42,915 bases of DNA from a virus, in IMG/VR virus record IMGVR_UViG_3300042691_037676, positions 1 through 42,915 of that record, one strand, 5' to 3'. Below, in pieces: positions 9,630 through 18,440 of this stretch (position 1 is the first letter of the stretch; each line of letters starts with the position of its first letter). The notes beneath the pieces are model-generated. The model searched no databases. It saw only the letters and a program-made list of their open reading frames with translations, and was not told the DNA's origin. The translations under genes and the position numbers were made by a program.

Positions 9630-9956
9630 TTATTTTATTTCTTCCACCTCTAGAGGTATTAAATCTTTTTCATCATATAATGTAATATCATCATCATCGT
9701 ATTCTTTTTCTTCTCGTTTGAATTTATTACCAATAGCCATTAATAATGGTTTAAAATCAATATTTTCATTCAAAACCAACATCTTAAACATAATCCAAAT
9801 AATAAACATCATTATTATTGGTGATGCAGCCAAAGCTATTAAAAATACAAATGATTTTAAAACATATTTTCCTATATTTATTTTTTTGTCTCCATTTGAT
9901 TCTTTTTGTAACATATCATCGATTTTGTTACCATTTTTACAATTACAATTTCCCAT
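9630..9956 (-). CDS. Small membrane protein in the baseplate operon
   Basis: A 108-residue protein with a Cys/Asn/Lys N-terminus (MGNCNCKNGNKIDDML), a long hydrophobic span at about residues 30-62 (one long or two short membrane helices) and an acidic C-terminus with a run of Asp (EYDDDDITLYDEKDL). It has no cleavable signal peptide. The ATG at 9956 follows an A-rich leader (AAACAAAAATAAAAAAAAA), which supports the start. It lies between the gp6-like gene and the 1375-aa protein that also carries a hydrophobic segment, so the two may meet at a membrane. The composition resembles no T4 baseplate protein. It could be a host-membrane protein made late in infection or a minor virion component. 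No homologue is recognised. Confidence 0.72.
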   Translation of the reverse strand: MGNCNCKNGNKIDDMLQKESNGDKKINIGKYVLKSFVFLIALAASPIIMMFIIWIMFKMLVLNENIDFKPLLMAIGNKFKREEKEYDDDDITLYDEKDLIPLEVEEIK

Positions 9957-10005
9957 TTTTTTTTTATTTTTGTTTAATATAGTTAAAATTTACTATAAAG
10001 CAATA

Positions 10006-11826
10006 TTATTTAACTCTAACACGTATATCAGTATTAGGGAATTTTACTTCAAATAAACTTACTGGGTCACCGAAAAGTGTATAGTCTTCTGAGATATCAA
10101 TTTGTCTGGTTGTTTCATCCAAATATGGTTGTTGTATTTCATTCACACTATACTTACCCTCACCAACTTTATTAAATACTCTTAAATCTATAACATTTAA
10201 TACACCACCAACATTATTTATATTCTCTATCAAATTAGATAAATAAATATTATCACCCATTTGAAATTTATTGATATCCATGTAATTTTGGATATTAGTA
10301 ATTACTTGACTCATTATTTGTGATTGTGGTGTTTTTTTATCTACAAATAAATCCACTTCAAAACCTAAATTAATAATTTTGCCGTTGTTTACAACAACAT
10401 AATCATTAAGCATTCTATAGTTTGATAAATATGTTCCTATGTTATCCCTTAAAGCACTTGTAGAAGTATTTGTTAATTTTGAATCACCATCCAAACCTAA
10501 GATATAGATATTAATCTTATTTTGTTCTTCAAACACACCACATCTAAATGGCACACCAAATTTACCGTCCATTAAAGCAATTCTTGATTGATAATCTTTA
10601 ATTGTAACAGCTCTGTTTTGAGAAGAAAAATTATATCTAACTAAATTTCTAATTTCTTCTACACTTGGTTCGTTTTTACCACCTAAAGCTGGAAAAGCAT
10701 TATTTACAACTAATGAATTTTGAACAGCGTTATTCATTGTTGTTGATGGACCATTAATAATTATATTTACAACACCCAAACTAGTCAACACATTTGGTCC
10801 TAGATTGGTATCTGAACCACCACCAACTCTATATCTAATAAACATAGTTGTGTTTGCTGTAGGTGTTTCACCTAATGAAAGGTTATTTACAAAATCACCT
10901 ATTTGTTGAACTAAAGCGATGTTAGAATCAAAGTCACATAAACTACTAGTATCTTGATTACCACCACCTAATATTAGTTTTATAAAACCCTTGTCGGTAT
11001 ATTCGGTAATAAAACGTTTTGTTATTGCTGTCCATTTTCCTGGTTTAACACCAGCATTATCACTTACTTTTGAATTATCTTCAATAAAGACTTCATTTTC
11101 AGCTAAAGCACTTACTTCATACCATGTTTTATCTGGGTCTAAGAATTGCTCATATGATGGGTCTCTAGTGTAATTAGTACCATCTAATGTGATAACAGAA
11201 TCAATTGATAAAACATTATTTTCTGGTAAAATAATTTCTAAAAATGGTCTTACATCAGAAGGTGTGATAACTCTTTTAAATATTTTTGAAAAACCATTTA
11301 ATACAATTTCTCTTTTTGTTAATGTGTAGTTTGTTAAATTACCATTAGAATCAAAATTAGGTATTATCAATCTATTTGGGATACCACCAATAGTAAAAGG
11401 ACTTGAAAAATCAATATCATTTGTGGTTTCGAAGATTTTACCAGCACCACTTACTTGTGAACCAGCAATAATCAATGGTGCATAACTAATATCAAACGTA
11501 TTACCAAATGGTGGTACTGTTACTGAAAAATCAACTATTGTGATGCTTGGTCTTTTTCCTGGTATTTTTAAACCAAATGTTCTAGCCATTGAAAGAACCG
11601 AACTTCTTTGCTGAGCATAATCTATTTGAGTTTCTTGGAACATTCTATCGGTATTGAATGATAACATATCACCAACAGCCGCATTTAATTCTAATAACAT
11701 CATACCTACCGAAGCATCATTAAAATCATTAAAGATGTCTGGGTAATATTGTCTGACCATATTAACTAACTCCGACCTAATGTCAGCGTAGTTTCTTGAA
11801 ATATAATTTATACCTTGGTTTGCCAT
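10006..11826 (-). CDS. 6: Baseplate wedge protein, T4 gp6-like (baseplate J family)
   Basis: A 606-residue protein close in length to T4 gp6 (660 aa), the wedge subunit that forms the iris ring around the hub. The N-terminus has the family pattern: a YADIRSELVNMVRQYYPDIF helix, then NDASVGMMLLELNAAVGDML and Q/S/A-rich helices through RTFGLKIPGKRP at about residue 95. The middle holds beta domains, and SVEEIRNLVRYNFSSQNRAVT (about 385-405) followed by the DYQSRI motif is the typical baseplate-J junction. The C-terminus ends in GDPVSLFEVKFPN. It lies 1 nt below gp25, as gp25 and J-type proteins often do in contractile tails. The assignment is confident at family level. Confidence 0.93.
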   Translation of the reverse strand: MANQGINYISRNYADIRSELVNMVRQYYPDIFNDFNDASVGMMLLELNAAVGDMLSFNTDRMFQETQIDYAQQRSSVLSMARTFGLKIPGKRPSITIVDFSVTVPPFGNTFDISYAPLIIAGSQVSGAGKIFETTNDIDFSSPFTIGGIPNRLIIPNFDSNGNLTNYTLTKREIVLNGFSKIFKRVITPSDVRPFLEIILPENNVLSIDSVITLDGTNYTRDPSYEQFLDPDKTWYEVSALAENEVFIEDNSKVSDNAGVKPGKWTAITKRFITEYTDKGFIKLILGGGNQDTSSLCDFDSNIALVQQIGDFVNNLSLGETPTANTTMFIRYRVGGGSDTNLGPNVLTSLGVVNIIINGPSTTMNNAVQNSLVVNNAFPALGGKNEPSVEEIRNLVRYNFSSQNRAVTIKDYQSRIALMDGKFGVPFRCGVFEEQNKINIYILGLDGDSKLTNTSTSALRDNIGTYLSNYRMLNDYVVVNNGKIINLGFEVDLFVDKKTPQSQIMSQVITNIQNYMDINKFQMGDNIYLSNLIENINNVGGVLNVIDLRVFNKVGEGKYSVNEIQQPYLDETTRQIDISEDYTLFGDPVSLFEVKFPNTDIRVRVK

Positions 11827-11827
11827 A

Positions 11828-12211
11828 TTAAATTTGAATTATTACAAAATCGTTAGTTGTGAACACTTCATCGGTTATTGTATAATCTAACCTTACAACA
11901 GCTGCGTGTTCACTTTCTTCAGATTGTTCAACTATTATGTTATTAATTTGTAATTTTGGTAAATATTTTTTAACTGTTGAATGAATTTCTTCTTTGATTT
12001 TAGATAAGGTTAACCCATCTTCTGGTTCAAAAATAAAACGAAGTAAGTCAGTACCAAAATCTGGTTTATAAAGTCTCTGCCCTTTTCTCGTAAGAATTAA
12101 GTGTAATAAATCACTCTTTATAGCATCGGCATCAACGCTATTCAATTCAATAAAAAATCCATTAACACTATTTTGAAAAGGATATCTAATATTTATATAT
12201 TTACTCGCCAT
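11828..12211 (-). CDS. 25: Baseplate wedge protein, T4 gp25-like
   Basis: A 127-residue protein, close to T4 gp25 (132 aa), which nucleates sheath assembly on the baseplate. It shows the gpW/gp25 family hallmarks: an N-terminal IRYPFQ segment, LLHLILTRKGQRLYKPDFG near residues 36-54, and the conserved E-P-x-D type motif in IFEPEDGLTL (about 60-69), then a KYLPKLQINNIIVE strand. The ATG at 12211 is preceded by a 60-nt AT-rich gap below the nrdA terminator. A TATTTAT box lies at 12230-12224 with a partial upstream match to the candidate late promoter seen elsewhere, so this gene probably starts the second baseplate operon. Confidence 0.93.
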   Translation of the reverse strand: MASKYINIRYPFQNSVNGFFIELNSVDADAIKSDLLHLILTRKGQRLYKPDFGTDLLRFIFEPEDGLTLSKIKEEIHSTVKKYLPKLQINNIIVEQSEESEHAAVVRLDYTITDEVFTTNDFVIIQI

Positions 12212-12266
12212 ACTATTTTAATCATAAATATAATAGTAAATCGTTTTTTTAAGTAAATAAGTAAAT

Positions 12267-12296
12267 AAAAAAAGCCCCTTTAATAGGGGCCTTTTA
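12267..12296 (-). terminator. Intrinsic terminator after nrdA
   Basis: A 6-bp perfect stem GCCCCT/AGGGGC (12274-12279 and 12285-12290) with loop TTAAT. On the minus strand it is followed by seven T residues (12273-12267); on the plus strand a T-rich stretch also follows, so it could work both ways. It lies directly after the nrdA stop and ends the gp32-to-nrdA cassette before the gp25 operon begins. Confidence 0.85.
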
Positions 12297-12298
12297 TT

Positions 12299-14458
12299 TT
12301 AAGTTGTGCAACCAAAGCATTCAAATTGACTATCTTTTGGTTTTTGTTTTATATTAGTTGTTATTTGTCCAGTTGCTAATTTTGAGTTAGCTTCTAATTT
12401 TGACTTGGTTCTGGTATAATAAACACCAGTTTTTAATCCACCCTTCCATGCATACATCAAAGCACTAGCAATTTTACCATATTTTGCTTCCGCATGATAA
12501 ACATTTAATGATTGTGATTGGTCAATAAATTTATTTCTGATAATTGACAAATCTAAAAGAGTTTTTTGCGGTATTTCCCAAACATCTTTGTATCTAAATC
12601 TAATATCTTCTGGTATTTCAAGAATATTTTGAACACTACCTTTATTTTTAATGACTTTATCAATCATTTCATCATTCCATAGGTTATTTTCAATTAAATC
12701 ATTAACCAAATACTTATTAATAACTAAAAATTCACCTTGTCCAACTCTTCTAGTAAATAAATTATTGGTAGCTGGTTCAAAAGATTCAAAGACACCCAAT
12801 AAAATTGCTGATGAAGCAGTAGGCATATCAGCTAAACCAAGGCTATTTAACATTGGTATAGGTTGACCTTCTGGTAAAGGTGACCACCCTTCAATATATG
12901 TTTCACCTTTTGAATAACGGCTACCTTCCCATGCTGGATAATTTTCACCTTTTTCTATCGCCAATTTCATTGATTCATTAACAAATGCTTTATACATTGT
13001 TTCAGAAATATCTTTATTCCATTGTTTAGCTTCTTCACTCTCGAAAGATATTTTTTTCTTAGCAAAAAAATCAGCTAAACCAGCTATACCTATAGCTAAA
13101 GCTCTTTGGTCTAAACCAGCCGCTTCACTCCATTCGTCAGACCATTTGTTTTTGTCTATAACTTCATTTAAAGCTTTAACTAAAACTTTAGTTGTTTTGG
13201 CTATACTTTCTAAGTTATCATGTTCTGATAAGTTTACAGATGCTAATGTGCATTGTGGTGTGTATTTAGGTTTAGAAGCTTGTAGGATTTCTATGCACAA
13301 ATTGGATTGTTTGATTGGACCAATATTGTCTTGCATGTTACGTTTATTCGCATTGTCTTTGAACATAACATATGGTCTTCCGCTTTCTACTTGTGATTTA
13401 ACTATTGAATCAAAAATATCTTTTGGGTCTACTTTTTTACCCAAACCCATTGCAATAGCTTTTTCATACTCAGCATTAAATTCATCACCCCAAAGGTCAT
13501 AAAATGGTCTAAGCCCAGCTTTTTTAATATCATTAGGGCAAAATAGATACCAGTCTTCACCTTTTTCTAATTTTTCCATAAAAAGGTCATTGATAACTAC
13601 TGACGTAAATAAATCACGTGTTCTTAATTGTTCATCACCAATGGGTAATGTAAGTTCTAAAAAATCAAATATGTCTCGGTGCCATAAAGATAAATATAAC
13701 GCACAACTTCCAGAACGAGAACCTTGTTTGTAGAATCTCATTTTACCTTGTACCATATCGGCTAGTCTTACCACACCACCAGCATTACCTTGAAACGACT
13801 CTACGATGCTTTCCTTGCTTCTAAGTGGGTCAATTAATAAACCAATACCAGAACCTTCTTTTGATGCAGCAGAAATCTTAGAAAGAGTGTTTTCAATACC
13901 TTCAAATGAATCATCTTCTAAATGGGTTAAATTACAACTAATCATACCACCTCTTTTAGATATACCAGCATTAGTATAAGTTGGTGTGGCAAAATTACCT
14001 CTTTTAGCTTTTAATTCCTCAAGTAATTCAGCTTTATCTGTTTCGTTGTCATCATAAAGATGTTGAGCAACACGTTCATACATACATGAAGGTAATTCAA
14101 TTGGTGTTTTATTATCATCCCTCATTGAATACTTTTGTAAAAATGTTGTTGCTGCAAAAAAATCATAAGTCATATCAACCGCTTGTAATTCCTTATTAAT
14201 TAATTTTGATTGACGACTAAGAAGAATTCTACCACCTAATAATGAATAATCTGGGTGTTGAATAATCTTATCAGCCGCTTTAAAAGCTATAATTTCATCA
14301 ATTTCTGTTGTTGTTATATTATCACTAATTAAAGGAATCACCTCTTGAAATAACAAGTCGCAATCAACACTAAGACCATTTGCTTGTGTTTTTATTCTTG
14401 TTAATATTTTATTAGGCATGAACGCCTGTGTTGTTTTATCTCTTTTTAAAATTCTCAT
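12299..14458 (-). CDS. nrdA: Ribonucleoside-diphosphate reductase, alpha subunit (class Ia)
   Basis: A 719-residue class I ribonucleotide reductase large subunit, which reduces NDPs to dNDPs for phage DNA synthesis. The N-terminal 85 residues resemble an ATP-cone (ILKRDKTTQAFMPNKI...). Catalytic residues are in order: C175 in MISCNLTHLED and C403 in CTLASVNL (the redox pair), and N386-C388-E390 in SNLCIEI (thiyl radical cysteine and its partners). The radical-transfer tyrosine pair is seen in GVYYTRTKS, and the C-terminal redox motif is CFGC (C714, C717). The length is close to T4 NrdA (754 aa). It lies 8 nt after nrdB, so the two subunits are co-transcribed, and the terminator follows its stop. 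All key residues are present, so it should be active. Confidence 0.97.
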   Translation of the reverse strand: MRILKRDKTTQAFMPNKILTRIKTQANGLSVDCDLLFQEVIPLISDNITTTEIDEIIAFKAADKIIQHPDYSLLGGRILLSRQSKLINKELQAVDMTYDFFAATTFLQKYSMRDDNKTPIELPSCMYERVAQHLYDDNETDKAELLEELKAKRGNFATPTYTNAGISKRGGMISCNLTHLEDDSFEGIENTLSKISAASKEGSGIGLLIDPLRSKESIVESFQGNAGGVVRLADMVQGKMRFYKQGSRSGSCALYLSLWHRDIFDFLELTLPIGDEQLRTRDLFTSVVINDLFMEKLEKGEDWYLFCPNDIKKAGLRPFYDLWGDEFNAEYEKAIAMGLGKKVDPKDIFDSIVKSQVESGRPYVMFKDNANKRNMQDNIGPIKQSNLCIEILQASKPKYTPQCTLASVNLSEHDNLESIAKTTKVLVKALNEVIDKNKWSDEWSEAAGLDQRALAIGIAGLADFFAKKKISFESEEAKQWNKDISETMYKAFVNESMKLAIEKGENYPAWEGSRYSKGETYIEGWSPLPEGQPIPMLNSLGLADMPTASSAILLGVFESFEPATNNLFTRRVGQGEFLVINKYLVNDLIENNLWNDEMIDKVIKNKGSVQNILEIPEDIRFRYKDVWEIPQKTLLDLSIIRNKFIDQSQSLNVYHAEAKYGKIASALMYAWKGGLKTGVYYTRTKSKLEANSKLATGQITTNIKQKPKDSQFECFGCTT

Positions 14459-14466
14459 ATTCTTAA

Positions 14467-15420
14467 TTAAAATTCTTCATCAAATATACCTTCCATAGTC
14501 GTTGGGATATCAACTCTAGTATATTCACCTTCTCTTTTTTCAAAAAAATTATTTTTTGATGATAACCCAATTCTTGACATATATTCCAATGGATTACTTA
14601 CTTTAAACTCGGTTGCACAACCAAAGTCGTTCAATACTACGTCAGTGACATATTGAACATATTTAACCATATCTTCTTTTGTAATACCTTGAAGTCCATC
14701 TGGCATACTTTCTTCAACAAAAATCTTTTCTACGTCATAACAACCTAAAATTATTTTTCTCAATTCATCAGCTGATAATTTGTAATCGTCTTTAAGATAA
14801 GTCTTGTAAAGATTCAAAGCAAATTCGTAATGAAATGTTTCATCTCTTAGGATAAGTTCATTCATAGAAGCTAAACCAGGCATCTTATTACGACTTCTAA
14901 ACCAAAATACACCAGAAAATACACTTGAAAAAGCAATACCTTCAACACATGCAAAAGCAACTAATCTATGTGCAAATGATGGGTGTTGAATCCAGTTCTC
15001 AGCCCAATCAGCTTTCTTAGAAACAGCCACATTGGTTTCCATTGAATTAAATAACTCATCCTTTTCTGTTAGATTTTTGATATACGTATCTATAAGAAGA
15101 GAATAACCATTGGCATGTACTTGTTCGATAAATGTTTGGTGTCCATAGAAGTATTGTGCTTCTAATACTTCAACTTCATTCAAGAAATTAGTGGCTAGGT
15201 TATCAATAACCAAACCATCAGAAATTGCAAAGAAAGCCAAGATATTTTTTAGATAAGTTTTTTCATTATCTTTTAATTCATCAAATTTATCCTTACTCAA
15301 ATCAGTTTCTTCAGCGACCCAAGTTTGTGATTCCGCTTTTTTATACATTTGCCACAAATCATTATGAATGATTGGAAAAATAGAATATCTTTTTTTTAGT
15401 GTTTTATCTTTTAAATACAT
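14467..15420 (-). CDS. nrdB: Ribonucleoside-diphosphate reductase, beta subunit (class Ia)
   Basis: A 317-residue radical-bearing subunit partnering NrdA. The di-iron and radical residues match the E. coli spacing exactly: D68, E99, H102, Y106 (tyrosyl radical), E160, E194 and H197. Y106 lies in EQVHANGYSLLID and E194/H197 in RDETFHYEF. The C-terminus is acidic (GIFDEEF), as expected for the tail that docks into NrdA. The ATG at 15420 follows an A-rich leader (AATAAAAAAAA). The gene is 9 nt below the helicase gene and 8 nt above nrdA, within the replication cassette. The tyrosine and metal ligands argue for a standard class Ia enzyme rather than a Mn/Fe or tyrosine-less variant. Confidence 0.97.
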   Translation of the reverse strand: MYLKDKTLKKRYSIFPIIHNDLWQMYKKAESQTWVAEETDLSKDKFDELKDNEKTYLKNILAFFAISDGLVIDNLATNFLNEVEVLEAQYFYGHQTFIEQVHANGYSLLIDTYIKNLTEKDELFNSMETNVAVSKKADWAENWIQHPSFAHRLVAFACVEGIAFSSVFSGVFWFRSRNKMPGLASMNELILRDETFHYEFALNLYKTYLKDDYKLSADELRKIILGCYDVEKIFVEESMPDGLQGITKEDMVKYVQYVTDVVLNDFGCATEFKVSNPLEYMSRIGLSSKNNFFEKREGEYTRVDIPTTMEGIFDEEF

Positions 15421-15429
15421 TTTTTTTTA

Positions 15430-16869
15430 TTAAACTTTTTCTAATTCACCTTCAGTGTTATTCAACACATTTTTTCTAGCTTGAAAAGCTGTTAAAACAG
15501 TAGCGGCACGTTCAGTTTCATTAGTCTTCTTATCTTTCTCATGTTGTGAAAGAGTTTTACCACCACCACTTTGGCCCATATCTATTTGTATATTAGCATT
15601 GTTGAAAACGATGTTTTCAAATACAACACCATCAATACCAAAACGTGATTTTAAAATAGCCATAGTTGCTCTTCCTTCTAATTTTTGGTCAAGATTTTTA
15701 GCAATAGAAACTATAAAATGACCAATTTGTCCTTTCTTTATTGAACCACCCATTTGGTCTGATTGTACTATATTTGAACCAATAGAGCTTCTATTACCTT
15801 GAACAGCAGTCCACCCAGCAATATCTAATTCAGCCAACATCGACTCAAATTGTCTCATTACAGCACCTTCACCAACATATGTATCATCATAGTGTTTTGA
15901 AGGAACTATACAATCAATATAATCTAATAAAATAATATCTGGTCTAAAACCTTCAGCAATTCTTTTCTTAATGTATTGACGTATCATTGGCATCGTTGTA
16001 CCATCACTAGAGAATTTTTTAAGTTTTAATTCTCCAACCCTACCTGTAATACCAACCTTAGTTTTTTTCTCTTCACACATCTGAATCAATTCGTCTTTGT
16101 GATTTGATAATGAATTTAATTCATACCCAGACCAACAAGACAAATGTTTTCTTTGAATTACTTTTGGATTATCTTCAAAAAATATTTGCAAAACATTATA
16201 ACCATCATTTACAGCAGTATTTGCTATCTTTGTAATCATTGTGGTTTTTCCAATACCAAAAGGAGCCAATATTAAAGCCAATTCACCCTTTGATAAACCA
16301 CCATCCATGATTTCATCTAACCCTTCAATACCTGTTCTAATAGGTTTTCTGAAATCAGCTTGTAATACTTCACCGATATTATCCATAACACTAACACCAT
16401 CATCATCAACATTACCATGTTCAATCGCCTTTTTTAATATGGCAACCAATTCTTCGTAATTCTCATCTTCACCTTTATCGATAATACCTTGAATTTTTTT
16501 TACTGATTTCTTAAGCTCTTGTTGTTTACAAAAACGCATAGCTATTTCTTGCACCTTTTGATAATCGTATAGGTCAACTTCTTTAATCTTAGCTAAGGTT
16601 CTAACAATAAATTTTTGTTGTGCTACATCAGTAACTTCTTCTAAGATTCTAAATTCAATACTACCCATATCTGGTACAAAATCTTCCTTAGCTTTAACAT
16701 CTTTTAAATGAGCAACTATCACCCTCACGAACGGTTCTTCAAAATAATTAGGGTCAATTATATCTATAATTGAAGAAGCAAATTTTCTGTCGATAAGTAG
16801 TTGCGAAACTAAACGATATTGATACTCAATACCTAAATGAGAAAGATTTTCTTTAATTACTTTTTCCAT
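15430..16869 (-). CDS. 41: Replicative DNA helicase, T4 gp41 / DnaB family
   Basis: A 479-residue hexameric replicative helicase, nearly the length of T4 gp41 (475 aa). An N-terminal helical domain (about 1-150) precedes the RecA-type motor: Walker A APFGIGKTT at 202-210, Walker B IILLDYID at 312-319, and a downstream Q-x-N-R segment (VQGNRSS) before KSRFGIDG. A C-terminal tail of about 45 residues is charged and Gly/Lys rich. It unwinds the fork 5' to 3' ahead of the phage polymerase. No primase (gp61) is found in the window. It is co-transcribed with the 159-aa gene upstream (13 nt) and nrdB downstream (9 nt). Confidence 0.93.
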   Translation of the reverse strand: MEKVIKENLSHLGIEYQYRLVSQLLIDRKFASSIIDIIDPNYFEEPFVRVIVAHLKDVKAKEDFVPDMGSIEFRILEEVTDVAQQKFIVRTLAKIKEVDLYDYQKVQEIAMRFCKQQELKKSVKKIQGIIDKGEDENYEELVAILKKAIEHGNVDDDGVSVMDNIGEVLQADFRKPIRTGIEGLDEIMDGGLSKGELALILAPFGIGKTTMITKIANTAVNDGYNVLQIFFEDNPKVIQRKHLSCWSGYELNSLSNHKDELIQMCEEKKTKVGITGRVGELKLKKFSSDGTTMPMIRQYIKKRIAEGFRPDIILLDYIDCIVPSKHYDDTYVGEGAVMRQFESMLAELDIAGWTAVQGNRSSIGSNIVQSDQMGGSIKKGQIGHFIVSIAKNLDQKLEGRATMAILKSRFGIDGVVFENIVFNNANIQIDMGQSGGGKTLSQHEKDKKTNETERAATVLTAFQARKNVLNNTEGELEKV

Positions 16870-16882
16870 AATTATAAATATC

Positions 16883-17362
16883 TTAAGCCATTAATTTATT
16901 TGAAGAATCTTGCGATAAATGATATTTAATTTCCGAAATAATATTCGGAATTATTTCTTTGATATCCACAGCATATCTAACCCTTGGTGGGTAATAAGTT
17001 GCGCTAAAAGCAGTTTTCATAATGGTTCTTTTCTTAACCTTGATTTCGAATTGAAATTCATCATTTTTTTCTGGTTGATTTTTAATATCTTCTTGGTTTT
17101 GAATAACATAAGGGTTATAATTATCCCAAAGGTATTCATAGGTTTTATTTTTAAGGTGTAAGGGTATTATACCTGGTAAACCGTATTCACCATTACTGAT
17201 ACCACACACTGCATCAGCAAGTTCTTTTAAGTTTGAAAAATGGGTTGTGTTTTCATTCAAACCTTTAATGTTAAAAAATCTTTGACAGATAATTTTGTTA
17301 TTAATACTAAGGACGAATTCATATGGAAGTTCGTCAAATTTTTTTGTTTCTAAATTACTCAT
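16883..17362 (-). CDS. Unknown protein between RNase H and helicase (159 aa)
   Basis: An unrecognised 159-residue protein (MSNLETKKFDELPYEFVLSI...). The first four bases of its ATG overlap the TGA of the RNase H gene (ATGA), so it is translationally coupled to it. It is a soluble, mixed alpha/beta protein with two Tyr/Pro-rich stretches (YLWDNYNPYVI and TYYPPRVRYAV) and a basic patch KVKKRTIMKT. No Walker, zinc or nuclease motif is visible. Sitting directly upstream of the helicase gene suggests a replication accessory such as a helicase loader, primase partner or assembly factor. T4 gp59 (217 aa) is longer, and I see no match to it. The role is inferred from neighbours only. Confidence 0.75.
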   Translation of the reverse strand: MSNLETKKFDELPYEFVLSINNKIICQRFFNIKGLNENTTHFSNLKELADAVCGISNGEYGLPGIIPLHLKNKTYEYLWDNYNPYVIQNQEDIKNQPEKNDEFQFEIKVKKRTIMKTAFSATYYPPRVRYAVDIKEIIPNIISEIKYHLSQDSSNKLMA

Positions 17363-18414
17363 AAAATTATGTTACGTTCTCTTGTTATTAGTTTTTTAAA
17401 GGGTAAAAGGTATTCAGCATATCTAGCTTCACCTAATAATTTATCTAAACCATCTCTCTCCATCATGGTAAAGACATTTTTTAGTTCCCTATTTGTATCT
17501 TCGAGGGTACCGTTAATTAATTGGTCCAATTCTTCAATACTTCGTTTAGTCATAATTGGTGTATTTAAATTCATCAATTTATCGTTGATTTCGTATAACA
17601 TACCTTTATGAACACCATCAGTAACACCATCTATAATGTTTTGATAAACTTTAAGTGGTTTTTTCTTTTCTTCCTTTCTTTTTGATTGCTTTTCTTTAGC
17701 AATTTCTATAATATCGTTTAAGGTTAATACTTGTTGTCCTAATTCTGGAAATTCATTTTTAAGTGTTGTATCACCAAGACCTTTTACCCCCTTTATACTA
17801 TCACCACTATCTCCAATTAATATCTTTACTAACAAAGAATTCTCTTGTCTGTACCAAAAATACTTATTAAAATTATCTTTTCCAACATAATCTCTCAAAT
17901 CCAAAAAATAAATTCTTATATCATCAGAAATTAATTGGCAAAAATCTCTATCTAATGAAGCAATTGTTATCGATTCATTATAATCTTTGTTAAGGCAATA
18001 GTATGCTATGAAATCATCAGTCTCAACTACTTCATCTTTTAATTGTCGGATATACATTTCATTAATGTATTCCCAAACTATTTTTCTTTGAATTAATTCT
18101 GAATCATCTACTGGGTATGTACCATTAATGTAATCTTTACCTCTATCAGATTTATATGCTGAGTAAAAATCATAACGTAATTTACCACTTAAATTACCAT
18201 CCCAAAAAATAAACACCTTGTGGTATAAATCTTCAGTTAATAATTTTCTTAACGTGGTTAAAAACGCATATAGACCTCCCACATGAACCCCTTTATAATT
18301 GTACTGATTCTTGGCCCCAAAAAAACCAAATTTAAAAAGGGCATTACCATCAATCAAAAGAGTGTGAGTCTTTTCTTCTTTTTTTTCACCATTACGTGGT
18401 GGCCTTCTATTCAA
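17359..18414 (-). CDS. rnh: 5'-3' exonuclease / T4 RNase H (FEN-1 family)
   Basis: A 351-residue flap-nuclease family protein that removes RNA primers and 5' flaps from lagging-strand fragments. The metal-binding acidic residues are in the family order: D22 (LLIDGNALF), D72 (FIFWDGN), the E131/D133/D134 cluster (VVETDDFIAYY), D155 and D157 (IASLDRDF), and D202/D205 (LIGDSGDSIKGV). GDSIKGVKGLGDTTL is the helix-three-turn-helix DNA-binding motif. It is somewhat longer than T4 RNase H (305 aa), mainly through a basic Lys/Glu insert near residues 230-250. It overlaps the 159-aa gene by 4 nt and lies 26 nt below uvsX. Confidence 0.93.
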   Translation of the reverse strand: MNRRPPRNGEKKEEKTHTLLIDGNALFKFGFFGAKNQYNYKGVHVGGLYAFLTTLRKLLTEDLYHKVFIFWDGNLSGKLRYDFYSAYKSDRGKDYINGTYPVDDSELIQRKIVWEYINEMYIRQLKDEVVETDDFIAYYCLNKDYNESITIASLDRDFCQLISDDIRIYFLDLRDYVGKDNFNKYFWYRQENSLLVKILIGDSGDSIKGVKGLGDTTLKNEFPELGQQVLTLNDIIEIAKEKQSKRKEEKKKPLKVYQNIIDGVTDGVHKGMLYEINDKLMNLNTPIMTKRSIEELDQLINGTLEDTNRELKNVFTMMERDGLDKLLGEARYAEYLLPFKKLITRERNIIL

Positions 18415-18440
18415 TTCATTTATTTTAAATGGTTAATATC

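Noticed and set aside
12224-12257. Full late promoter before gp25
   Set aside because: TATTTAT is present, but the upstream box is only a partial match with shifted spacing (TTTACTTAAAA), so it was mentioned but not listed as a promoter.
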